A DNA stretch of 37,232 nt, taken from NCBI GenBank assembly GCA_024635585.1, contig JAGXIP010000047.1:1-37232 (forward strand). The letters run 5' to 3'. This DNA comes from Saccharicrinis sp. GTDB taxonomy: Bacteria; Bacteroidota; Bacteroidia; Bacteroidales; Marinilabiliaceae. Below the pieces are notes generated by a model. The model saw only the letters and a program-made list of their open reading frames with translations. It was not told the DNA's origin and made no database searches. A program made the translations under genes and the position numbers. Of the stretch, positions 8,828-15,014 are shown piece by piece. The stretch's first letter is position 1, and the number at the start of each line of letters is the position of its first letter.

Positions 8828-9343
8828 ATGGAAGAAAGAGAATTACTACAAAATATTGAAGGCTGCAGATCAAAGCAGGACGCCCTGTTTTTGGCCGAGT
8901 ACATAGCAAATAATCCTGCTGTGATAAAGCTTGTTTTTGAAATGATGGGGAACGACAGCAACAAAAAGGCGTGGAAAGCAGCTTGGTTGCTCGATCATGT
9001 GTATCTGGAAAAACCAGACCTCATAAATAGCCATATAGATACAATGATCAAGCTTTTTATGCAGAGCCATTGCGATAGTACAAGGCGCATTTTGGGCAAG
9101 CTGTTGTCCTTATACGATATCACCAACCGTGTGGACGGTAACTTCGTGAACACCTGTTTCGATATGCTAATTTCGGAGACTGTGGCCGTAGCCGTAAAGG
9201 TACATGCCATGCAATTGCTGTTCAATATCTCACAGACCTACCCTGAGCTCAGGGCTGAGTTAAAACTGATTTTAGAAGAACAGATAACCAACAATACGGC
9301 GGCTTTTAAGGCACGAGCAAGAAGGTTGTTGAGGAAGTTGTGA
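8828..9343 (+). CDS. Conserved-type HEAT/ARM-like helical protein, function unknown
   Basis: I do not recognise a named family. The 171-residue protein is almost entirely amphipathic helix: repeating helix pairs such as AWKAAWLLDHVY, STRRILGKLLSLYD and VKVHAMQLLFNIS, spaced about 35-45 residues apart, as in HEAT or armadillo alpha-solenoids. There is no signal peptide, membrane segment or catalytic motif, so a cytoplasmic binding or scaffold role is plausible (inference). The C-terminus is basic (KARARRLLRKL). It stands alone on the plus strand, between the divergent pnt operon and a decayed toxin-antitoxin locus, with no operon partner. The start at 8828 is the first ATG of the frame. Confidence 0.75.
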   Translation: MEERELLQNIEGCRSKQDALFLAEYIANNPAVIKLVFEMMGNDSNKKAWKAAWLLDHVYLEKPDLINSHIDTMIKLFMQSHCDSTRRILGKLLSLYDITNRVDGNFVNTCFDMLISETVAVAVKVHAMQLLFNISQTYPELRAELKLILEEQITNNTAAFKARARRLLRKL

Positions 9344-9441
9344 GTAAAATTCGGTGGGGAGAGTATGGGGAGATAGAAAAAAACAGGTGACAACAGGCTT
9401 GATGGACGATTAAAGTTCAATAGAAATGATCGTACCGTGTT

Positions 9442-9483
9442 CGACGCTGACAGGAGCTACGCACGCTGTCAGGTCTGCGAACG
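9442..9483. repeat. Dispersed repeat R2, copy a
   Basis: CTGACAG (9447-9453) pairs with CTGTCAG (9465-9471) inside the frame CGACG...GGTCTGCGAAC. Related copies lie at 10185-10222 and 14832-14873. Copy b has CCGACAG paired with CTGTCGG, a T-A to C-G swap on both arms, so the hairpin is kept while the sequence changes. This copy overlaps the 3' end of an antitoxin relic on the minus strand. Confidence 0.6.
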
Positions 9484-9642
9484 GGCTTTCTCCTTTACTT
9501 GAGTCCAGGAATAAGATTTTGATTCTCCGCTTTTATGGCGCACAACTCTTATTTCCAACTCTTCTTCCTGAGATTGGGTCAATAAAATATCCTTCTCAAC
9601 TACCGTCCTCACTTTATTAAATACAATATCTATTTGAATTCT
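9469..9642 (-). pseudogene. Relic of an addiction-module antitoxin (C-terminal part)
   Basis: An open minus-strand frame without an ATG reads DILLTQSQEEELEIRVVRHK, then SGESKSYSWTQVKEKARSQT and a stop. The pattern LT-x-x-Q-E-x-E-L-x-x-R ... K-S-G-x-S-x-x-Y-S-W-x-x-V-K resembles the C-terminus of small addiction-module antitoxins (TIGR02574-like; recognised by eye). The N-terminal half is missing. The frame starts just after a stop inside the truncated PIN gene and ends inside repeat R2 copy a, whose insertion apparently supplied the stop. Not expected to be functional. Confidence 0.5.
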
Positions 9643-9821
9643 TTTTCAAATGTTTTTTGGCTTAATATCTCTTCATATTCCAATAAGATTTCGTGACTGA
9701 CACATAGTTGGAATTCACCTTTATGTATCTTGTCAAAAATCCATCTATTAGGAGATTGACGCCCCAATATAGTAATGAAAACGTTTGTATCAATTACGAC
9801 CTTTGCTCCTATTGTGTTCAT
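9630..9821 (-). pseudogene. Truncated PIN-domain toxin (VapC-like, COG1569-type)
   Basis: The 63 residues begin with the PIN-domain core KVVIDTNVFITILGRQSPNR, with the first acidic residue in VIDTN, and go on with WIFDKIHKGEFQLCVSHEIL and LEYEEILSQKT, typical of the PIN-family toxins of Bacteroidota TA pairs. Those are about 140 residues long; here the frame ends after SQKTFEKEFK, so the later acidic residues of the nuclease site are gone. Its start overlaps the 3' end of the upstream antitoxin frame by 32 bases, the usual coupled arrangement. Sequence of a different TA gene follows directly, suggesting a deletion fused two relics. Confidence 0.7.
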
Positions 9822-10011
9822 TAGCCCATTGATTCATTGTTTCATAATTCCATTTGTTATCTTTCCAAAGTATATCCAGTTCGTCCGAAACTTTGTTCGC
9901 AAAATAATTACTCAAAAGAATTTTTATTTCATTCAGTTGGGTATCTGGTATATCTTTGGAATAAAGCTTTAGTAATTCCATTTGTACATTACTCAATGCT
10001 GATGATTTCAT
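9790..10011 (-). CDS. Small antitoxin of a PIN-type TA pair
   Basis: A 73-residue protein, MKSSALSNVQMELLKLYSKD at the N-terminus, with a helical middle (NEIKILLSNYFANKVSDELD) and a C-terminal WNYETMNQWANEHNRSK segment. Such small proteins with a W-x-x-x-T-M-x-x-W-x-x-E-H motif accompany PIN toxins in Bacteroidota (from memory, not checked). It lies immediately upstream of, and overlaps, the truncated PIN gene on the same strand. The reading frame is intact, so it may still be made although the toxin is broken; an orphan antitoxin is plausible. Confidence 0.6.
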   Translation of the reverse strand: MKSSALSNVQMELLKLYSKDIPDTQLNEIKILLSNYFANKVSDELDILWKDNKWNYETMNQWANEHNRSKGRN

Positions 10012-10184
10012 AATTTTGGTATTTGTTTTGGACGAAGTTAAGAAATTATCATCTCAAAGCAGCTATTATGGACCAGTTTTAAGGAACATCTAAAGATGGT
10101 TCTTAAAGCTTAAGCCCAAAATAAATTTGATATCTGCTTACAGCCATCCTGCCTGAGGCAAAGTGCATAAAAACCGATATGAGA

Positions 10185-10222
10185 AGCGACACCGACAGGA
10201 GCTATGCACGCTGTCGGGTCGG
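10185..10222. repeat. Dispersed repeat R2, copy b
   Basis: CCGACAG (10192-10198) pairs with CTGTCGG (10211-10217) around GAGCTATGCACG; the loop of copy a at 9442 is GAGCTACGCACG. It sits 8 bases past the msrA stop and could act as a transcript-end hairpin for msrA on the minus strand. The rest of the 218-base gap (10012-10229) holds no recognisable gene. Confidence 0.6.
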
Positions 10223-10229
10223 GGATGAT

Positions 10230-10823
10230 TTACTTTTTTAATTTATCTTTAAATAACTTTTGGAACTTCTCTACCTTGGGGCCCACAACCATACGGCAAT
10301 AAGATTGATTTGGGTTGTTGGCAAAATACTCCTGATGGTAATCTTCGGCAGGATAGAATTTGTCGAACGTCACAACCTCGGTCACAATAGGATCGGGATA
10401 GAGTTTTTGATCGCCGATGAGCTTTATTTGCTCTTGTGCAATACGTTTTTGCTCCTCGTTATGATAAAATATTGCAGAGCGATATTGTGTCCCTACATCG
10501 GCTCCTTGTCGGTTTAAAGTTGTTGGATTATGTACCGACCAAAAAACCGCCAATATCTCGCCAAAGGAGATTACATCGGGATCATAGGTTATCTGGCACA
10601 CCTCGGCATGACCAGTACTACCAGTGCATACTTCGTTATAAGTAGGTGTTTTGTCGTGTCCGCCAGAGTAACCCGACACAACCGATTCAACGCCTTTTAA
10701 TTGATCGTAAACCGCTTCAACGCACCAGAAACATCCAGCACCGAGCGTTGTTTTTTCTTTGTTTTTTGCTTCTGAACCCATAAATATAAATACTGCTGTG
10801 GTTATTATTAATAATCGTTTCAT
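10230..10823 (-). CDS. msrA: Peptide-methionine (S)-S-oxide reductase MsrA, exported form
   Basis: Reduces methionine-S-sulfoxide in oxidised proteins. The catalytic motif GAGCFWCVEAVYDQLKGV is present, followed by VSGYSGGH, TGHAEVCQITYDP and the GTQYRSAIFYH substrate pocket motif; a further Cys lies near the C-terminus (QSYCRMVV). I chose the start at 10823 because it opens a clean signal peptide, MKRLLIITTAVFIFMGSEAK. An in-frame ATG at 10850 adds nine residues (MILDNNFIT) before it and looks less likely. Export would place the repair enzyme in the periplasm, unlike the cytoplasmic MsrA of many bacteria. Monocistronic; an R2 hairpin follows the stop. Confidence 0.94.
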   Translation of the reverse strand: MKRLLIITTAVFIFMGSEAKNKEKTTLGAGCFWCVEAVYDQLKGVESVVSGYSGGHDKTPTYNEVCTGSTGHAEVCQITYDPDVISFGEILAVFWSVHNPTTLNRQGADVGTQYRSAIFYHNEEQKRIAQEQIKLIGDQKLYPDPIVTEVVTFDKFYPAEDYHQEYFANNPNQSYCRMVVGPKVEKFQKLFKDKLKK

Positions 10824-10992
10824 CGTTATAAAATTATTATCAAGTATCAAGACTGATTAACGCAAAAATACTGATATGGTAGTTTCTACTTAAATTGCTT
10901 CTGTCAACGTAATAGCATTCTCATACAAATCGTAAAAGTAAGCTTTGGTTTAGTATTATTAAACAACAATGGTTAGATTCGGTTCAGATTAT

Positions 10993-11000
10993 TAATTTTG
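10993..11000 (+). promoter_or_regulatory. Putative -7 box of rarA
   Basis: TAATTTTG is an exact match to the Bacteroidota TAnnTTTG box, 20 bases before the rarA ATG, which predicts a very short leader. An AAAAGGAAAT stretch, a possible ribosome-binding site, directly precedes the ATG. The -33 region shows only a weak match. Confidence 0.45.
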
Positions 11001-11020
11001 CACCATAAATAAAAGGAAAT

Positions 11021-12295
11021 ATGAACGGTTATCCCCCATTGGCTGAAAGGCAGCGGCCCTCCACTTTAGATCAGTACATCGGTCAGCACCATTTGGTGGG
11101 CAAAGGTGCGGTGCTTCAAAAGATGATAGATTCAGGCGTTATTTCTTCTATTATCCTGTGGGGCCCACCAGGTGTGGGAAAAACTACGCTGGCGAAAATC
11201 ATATCGCAACAGTTGGAGCGACCATTCTATATTCTTTCGGCTATTAACTCGGGCGTCAAAGATGTAAGAGAAGCTATAGAAAAAGCCCGCAAGAGCAAAT
11301 TTTTCAACAGCCCCAACCCCATCCTCTTCATCGACGAAATACACCGTTTCAGTAAGTCGCAACAAGACTCGCTGCTTGGCGCGGTGGAACAGGGTGTAGT
11401 TACTCTGATTGGTGCCACCACCGAGAACCCTTCGTTCGAGGTGATATCTCCGTTGCTTTCGCGCTGTCAGGTGTATGTACTCAAATCGCTGGAAGTAGAC
11501 GATTTACGTGAACTAACAAAAAAAGCCCTCACCACCGATGAGGTGCTGAAAAAGAAAGAAATAATTATTAAAGAAGAGGAAGCACTGTTCCGTTTTTCGG
11601 GAGGCGACGCCCGTAAATTATTAAACATACTGGAGTTGGTGGTAAACGCCACTGATGGCGACAAAATTGAGGTAACCAACGAAAAAGTGACCCAATGCCT
11701 GCAATCGGATCCTGCAGCTTACGACAAGAACGGTGAGATGCATTACGACATCGTATCGGCATTTATAAAGAGCATACGCGGCAGCGACCCCGATGCGGCC
11801 GTTTATTGGCTGGCCCGAATGGTAGAAGGAGGCGAAGATCCTAAGTTTATAGCCCGCCGCTTGGTGATATCGGCCGTAGAAGATGTGGGAATGGCCAACC
11901 CCAATGCACTATTGCTGGCCAATCAATGCTTCGAGGCCATCAAAATGGTAGGCTGGCCTGAGGGAAGACTCATCCTAGCTCAGACAGCCATATATTTGGC
12001 TACCAGCCCCAAAAGTAACTCTTCGTACTTAGCTATAAACGAAGCGCAAGCCCTAGTGAGGCAAACTGGCAACCTACCCGTGCCCCTGCACCTGCGGAAC
12101 GCACCAACTAAACTGATGAAAGAACTGGGCTATGGCAAGGAATACAAATACTCGCATGACTATGATGGCAATTTTGTGGTTCAAGACTTTATGCCCGAGG
12201 AAGTGAAAAACAGCAAATTGTACCGCCCCCAGAACAATCCGCAGGAAGTGAAAATATTGGAAAGGCTAAGAAGGCTTTGGAAAGGGAGGTTTTGA
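11021..12295 (+). CDS. rarA: Replication-associated recombination protein A (RarA/MgsA), AAA+ ATPase
   Basis: AAA+ ATPase related to clamp loaders that acts at stalled replication forks and in recombination, in the cytoplasm. The N-terminal PLAERQRPSTLDQYIGQHHL is typical. Walker A GPPGVGKTT is at 48-56, Walker B LFIDEIHRF at 102-110 and sensor 1 GATTENPSF at 131-139. The SGGDARKLLNILE element and the C-terminal MgsA tetramerisation region follow, with AVYWLARMVEGGEDPKFIAR and ISAVEDVGMANP. The length of 424 residues is normal. It stands alone on the plus strand and is convergent with the MFS gene 65 bases away; no clear terminator was seen between them. Confidence 0.96.
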   Translation: MNGYPPLAERQRPSTLDQYIGQHHLVGKGAVLQKMIDSGVISSIILWGPPGVGKTTLAKIISQQLERPFYILSAINSGVKDVREAIEKARKSKFFNSPNPILFIDEIHRFSKSQQDSLLGAVEQGVVTLIGATTENPSFEVISPLLSRCQVYVLKSLEVDDLRELTKKALTTDEVLKKKEIIIKEEEALFRFSGGDARKLLNILELVVNATDGDKIEVTNEKVTQCLQSDPAAYDKNGEMHYDIVSAFIKSIRGSDPDAAVYWLARMVEGGEDPKFIARRLVISAVEDVGMANPNALLLANQCFEAIKMVGWPEGRLILAQTAIYLATSPKSNSSYLAINEAQALVRQTGNLPVPLHLRNAPTKLMKELGYGKEYKYSHDYDGNFVVQDFMPEEVKNSKLYRPQNNPQEVKILERLRRLWKGRF

Positions 12296-12360
12296 GTGAA
12301 TATGACAGAGTTAAATGCATCTAATAAAATCCTCTTTTTACTTTTTCAAACCGAAACTGC

Positions 12361-13851
12361 TTATTCTTCAATGGAGGGAAAGCGAGCTGGCGTGAACAAT
12401 AGAATAATCAAAGTAATAAAACCCGTAACCACCAAACCAATATAGACATTATGCGTTGCTTCGAAAAAGGCTACACGGAGGTAGGTGCTGACCTCGGAAA
12501 TAGCGGTGTGGTTTTGAAGTAATTCCACCACCTTGTTTACGTCGGGAAGTTTGGAATGTAGCGCAGCCGGCGCATTCTCTAATTTATCGCTTAGTGCCGC
12601 ATTAAAAATAGCTGCAAACAATGCCGCCCCTATGCTTTGTCCAAAATATCTTGAAAACATTGTAGCTCCCGTTACCACGCCCCGTTGACCCCATGCTACG
12701 GTGGATTGAACCCCCACTATCAAAGGGGTAGATATCAAACCAAAACCGGCGCCCATGACAAGCTGAAAAGACACCAACGCCCAAACTGGGCCGGGAAAAG
12801 GCATGAAAAGAAAGCTGGCTGAACCTATAATAACGAGAACAATTCCACAAAGTGCAGTATTTCGGAACCCGATACGCAGATACAGTTTGCCCGAGAGCGA
12901 TGACGAAAGTGGCCAGGTAATGCTCATGCTGGCCAAAATAAAACCTGCCGCTATAGCTCCTACCCCCGTTACTGACTGTGCAAAAACCGGCAGGTACATT
13001 TGTGGTCCCATGGTAATAATGGCCATGCCTATAGTGGCCAAATTAGCGCCTAGAAGGACCCTTTTGCTCCAAACCCATCCAGGTAAGATAGGTTCTGCCG
13101 ATTTGCGTTCGATGCGCACGGTTATAAAAACCATTAATGCACCAATGGTCATCACAGCCAAGGTATTAAAAGAGAACCATGACCAAGCCTGTCCGCTTTG
13201 CAGCAAGCCGAACATAATTACGGCTCCCGTAACCAGCATGGCCGCAGCGCCAGCCCAATCTATTTCAGGTCTTTTTTGAGGTTTATTTTCGTGAAGAAAT
13301 TTACTGATCAATATAATGGAAGCGATTCCAAAAGGTATGTTGACAAGGAATATCCATCGCCACGAGGCATATTGTGCAAAAGCACCACCCAGTGCGGGAC
13401 CCATTATGGCCGAGATACCCCAAACGCTGGATAACCAGCCCTGAATTTTAGCTCTTTCGCGTATGTTATAAATATCGCCTGCAATGGTGTTTACCGTAGC
13501 CATAATTGCACCAGCTCCTATAGCCTGGAGTCCCCTAAAGAAAATCAAGGAATACATATCCCAAGCTCCGCCGCAAGCAACCGAACCAATCAGGAAAGCT
13601 ATAATTCCGATAATTAAAATGGGTTTACGTCCATAAATATCGGCCAGCTTACCATAAACGGGAATGGTAATAGTTTGTATGAGCAAATAAATGGAGAACA
13701 ACCAGCTAAACATAGAAAACCCACCCAAATCGCCCACAATTTGCGGTATTGCTGTGGCCACGATGGTAGTGTCCATGGCTGCCAACATCATAGTCAGCAT
13801 CAGGGCGATGAGTATCCAGGTCTTATGCTTTTTATTGTAAGTTTTATCCAA
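12361..13851 (-). CDS. MFS multidrug efflux transporter, DHA2 (14-TM, EmrB/QacA) type
   Basis: Inner-membrane proton-coupled drug exporter by family. The 496 residues give about 14 hydrophobic segments. The family motifs are visible: LMLAAMDTTIVATAIPQI in TM1, motif A GKLADIYGRKPIL, and motif C GPALGGAFAQYASWRWIFLV with VNIPFG, which marks antiporters of this group. The substrate cannot be told from sequence. The last hydrophobic segment runs to the C-terminus, ending RFPSIEE. The gene starts 8 bases after a cyclotransferase-like gene on the same strand, so the two probably share a transcript. No periplasmic adaptor or outer-membrane partner (EmrA/TolC type) is nearby. Confidence 0.93.
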   Translation of the reverse strand: MDKTYNKKHKTWILIALMLTMMLAAMDTTIVATAIPQIVGDLGGFSMFSWLFSIYLLIQTITIPVYGKLADIYGRKPILIIGIIAFLIGSVACGGAWDMYSLIFFRGLQAIGAGAIMATVNTIAGDIYNIRERAKIQGWLSSVWGISAIMGPALGGAFAQYASWRWIFLVNIPFGIASIILISKFLHENKPQKRPEIDWAGAAAMLVTGAVIMFGLLQSGQAWSWFSFNTLAVMTIGALMVFITVRIERKSAEPILPGWVWSKRVLLGANLATIGMAIITMGPQMYLPVFAQSVTGVGAIAAGFILASMSITWPLSSSLSGKLYLRIGFRNTALCGIVLVIIGSASFLFMPFPGPVWALVSFQLVMGAGFGLISTPLIVGVQSTVAWGQRGVVTGATMFSRYFGQSIGAALFAAIFNAALSDKLENAPAALHSKLPDVNKVVELLQNHTAISEVSTYLRVAFFEATHNVYIGLVVTGFITLIILLFTPARFPSIEE

Positions 13852-13859
13852 TGGTCAAA

Positions 13860-14210
13860 TTAATTTTCAGTCTTCGCCACATAAACCCAAGCCTGTTTGC
13901 CAGAATCAAAAGTCTCCAATACTCTTTTGTAATCGCTCACTTCGTATTGATCTGTTTGTAAAAGTTCTTCATCGCTAATTTCAAAAACAGTTCCTTCCAT
14001 GCAATCATCCGGACTGTTGGTTTTTACAGCAATTGGATGAAACTCCTTGCCACTTTTCCGCAACACTTCGGCATCGGTAATTTGTAGTTTGTCGAGTTTG
14101 TAGTATTTCAGTCTATCTTTTTCGCCCGATAGTAAACGTCCGTATGTTTCGAGTTGAACATTTGCCAACTGTAATGTTCCGTAAGAGAATAGGTAGTGTT
14201 TCTGGTTCAT
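13860..14210 (-). CDS. Gamma-glutamylcyclotransferase-like (AIG2/GGCT fold) protein
   Basis: A 116-residue cytoplasmic protein with the GGCT/AIG2 signature YLFSYGTLQLANVQ at the N-terminus, where the YGTL loop binds the gamma-glutamyl group, and the downstream EGTVFEISDEELLQTDQYE segment. In known members a Glu in such a segment is catalytic; here E and D/Q positions follow VFEIS. Enzymes of this fold release 5-oxoproline from gamma-glutamyl amines, but many bacterial members are uncharacterised, so the substrate is open. The gene precedes the DHA2 efflux gene by 8 bases, suggesting co-transcription. Confidence 0.85.
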   Translation of the reverse strand: MNQKHYLFSYGTLQLANVQLETYGRLLSGEKDRLKYYKLDKLQITDAEVLRKSGKEFHPIAVKTNSPDDCMEGTVFEISDEELLQTDQYEVSDYKRVLETFDSGKQAWVYVAKTEN

Positions 14211-14439
14211 TTATTTTGCTTTAAATCTGTATCTTTTCGTTACAATAACAGTTCACGCCGACCGATTTTAGAAGTTTCATTTCACTTTAACCTAGAACGA
14301 ATTGGTAAAATAATTCGGCTGTCGGTAAAATGCTTCACCACCGCAAAAATTCCTCTCTAATCCTTATAAGCGATGGAAGCATGCTTTTTAGCACCATAAA
14401 TAGCAATGGCTTTACTAAAAGCGAAACCCTCGCATTGAA

Positions 14440-14817
14440 CTACTTTGCAGCGATGGTTTCTATCTCCACCTTAACGCCCAATGGCAGTTCCTTAACGGCA
14501 AAGGCAGCTCTTGCGGGTGGATTTTCATTGTAATAGCTGCCATAAACTTCGTTCATAGCTTTAAAGTCGGCCATATCTGATAGTAAACATGTTGATTTAA
14601 CAACGTCGGTAAAGGTATAGCCTGCCTCCGAGAGGATAGCTGCTATGTTTTTCATTACCTGCTCGGTTTGTTCCGTAATTGATTCGGCCTCTACTTTACC
14701 CGTTTGGGGATTTATGGGCACTTGCCCGGATATAAACAACATCCCATTAACTTCAACTGCCTGGCTGTATGGCCCTATGGCAGCAGGTGATTTTGATGTA
14801 TTAATGATTTTTTTCAT
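14440..14817 (-). CDS. ridA: RidA family 2-iminobutanoate/2-iminopropanoate deaminase
   Basis: Hydrolyses reactive enamine/imine intermediates released by PLP enzymes such as threonine dehydratase; a cytoplasmic trimer by family. The protein of 125 residues shows SPAAIGPYSQAVEVNGMLFI, ISGQVPINPQTG and the active-site PPARAAFAVKELPLG with the conserved Arg, ending VEIETIAAK. Length and motifs are canonical. It lies downstream of lptD on the same strand but is separated from it by a heptamer repeat array and an R2/R4 repeat, so a separate promoter is likely. I recall ridA next to lptD in other Bacteroidota. Confidence 0.95.
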   Translation of the reverse strand: MKKIINTSKSPAAIGPYSQAVEVNGMLFISGQVPINPQTGKVEAESITEQTEQVMKNIAAILSEAGYTFTDVVKSTCLLSDMADFKAMNEVYGSYYNENPPARAAFAVKELPLGVKVEIETIAAK

Positions 14818-14831
14818 AATAAAATACTTTT

Positions 14832-14902
14832 AACGACGCTGTCGGATCTGGCGACACCAACAGGTCTGGGAACTCGTCATATTATACTTCTCCTTATTTT
14901 TT
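14832..14902. repeat. Dispersed repeat R2 copy c, joined to a partial R4 sequence
   Basis: The frame CGACGCTG...CAGGTCTGGGAAC (14834-14873) matches the ends of R2 copy a at 9442-9483, with CTGTCGG facing CCAACAG as a degenerate stem. It runs on into GGGAACTCGTCATATTATAC, which matches the start of R4 copy 2 at 33248 (GGAACTCGCCATATTAT). Two repeat families thus meet here. Confidence 0.45.
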
Positions 14903-14904
14903 TT

Positions 14905-15012
14905 CTTTGCGCTGTACGCTAATTGCCCTCTGCCCCAAGCTCCACGTTGCTTTACGCTTTACGCCATCCGCTGTATGTCCCTTGCCCTACGCCCCACGCT
15001 CGTTGCCCCATG
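14905..15012. repeat. Degenerate heptanucleotide tandem repeat array
   Basis: Fifteen consecutive 7-base units, broken once by an extra TTG at 14947-14949, fill the space up to 3 bases before the lptD stop. Examples are CTGTACG (14912), CTTTACG (14950 and 14957), CCCTACG (14985) and CCCCACG (14992). The consensus is about C-Y-N-Y-A-C-G: every unit ends in G and nearly all begin with C. The strand is strongly pyrimidine- and C-rich compared with its surroundings. It resembles in kind the heptameric STRR repeats of cyanobacteria (comparison by form only). Confidence 0.75.
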
Positions 15013-15014
15013 CA

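Noticed and set aside
9442-10222. CRISPR array formed by the R2 copies
   Set aside because: Only two copies 740 bases apart with unequal content, no regular spacers and no cas genes.
14355-14447. A short start-less minus-strand frame past ridA reading KVVQCEGFAFSKAIAIYGAK
   Set aside because: Only about 30 codons, overlapping the ridA stop, and no recognised family; too little to call a gene relic.
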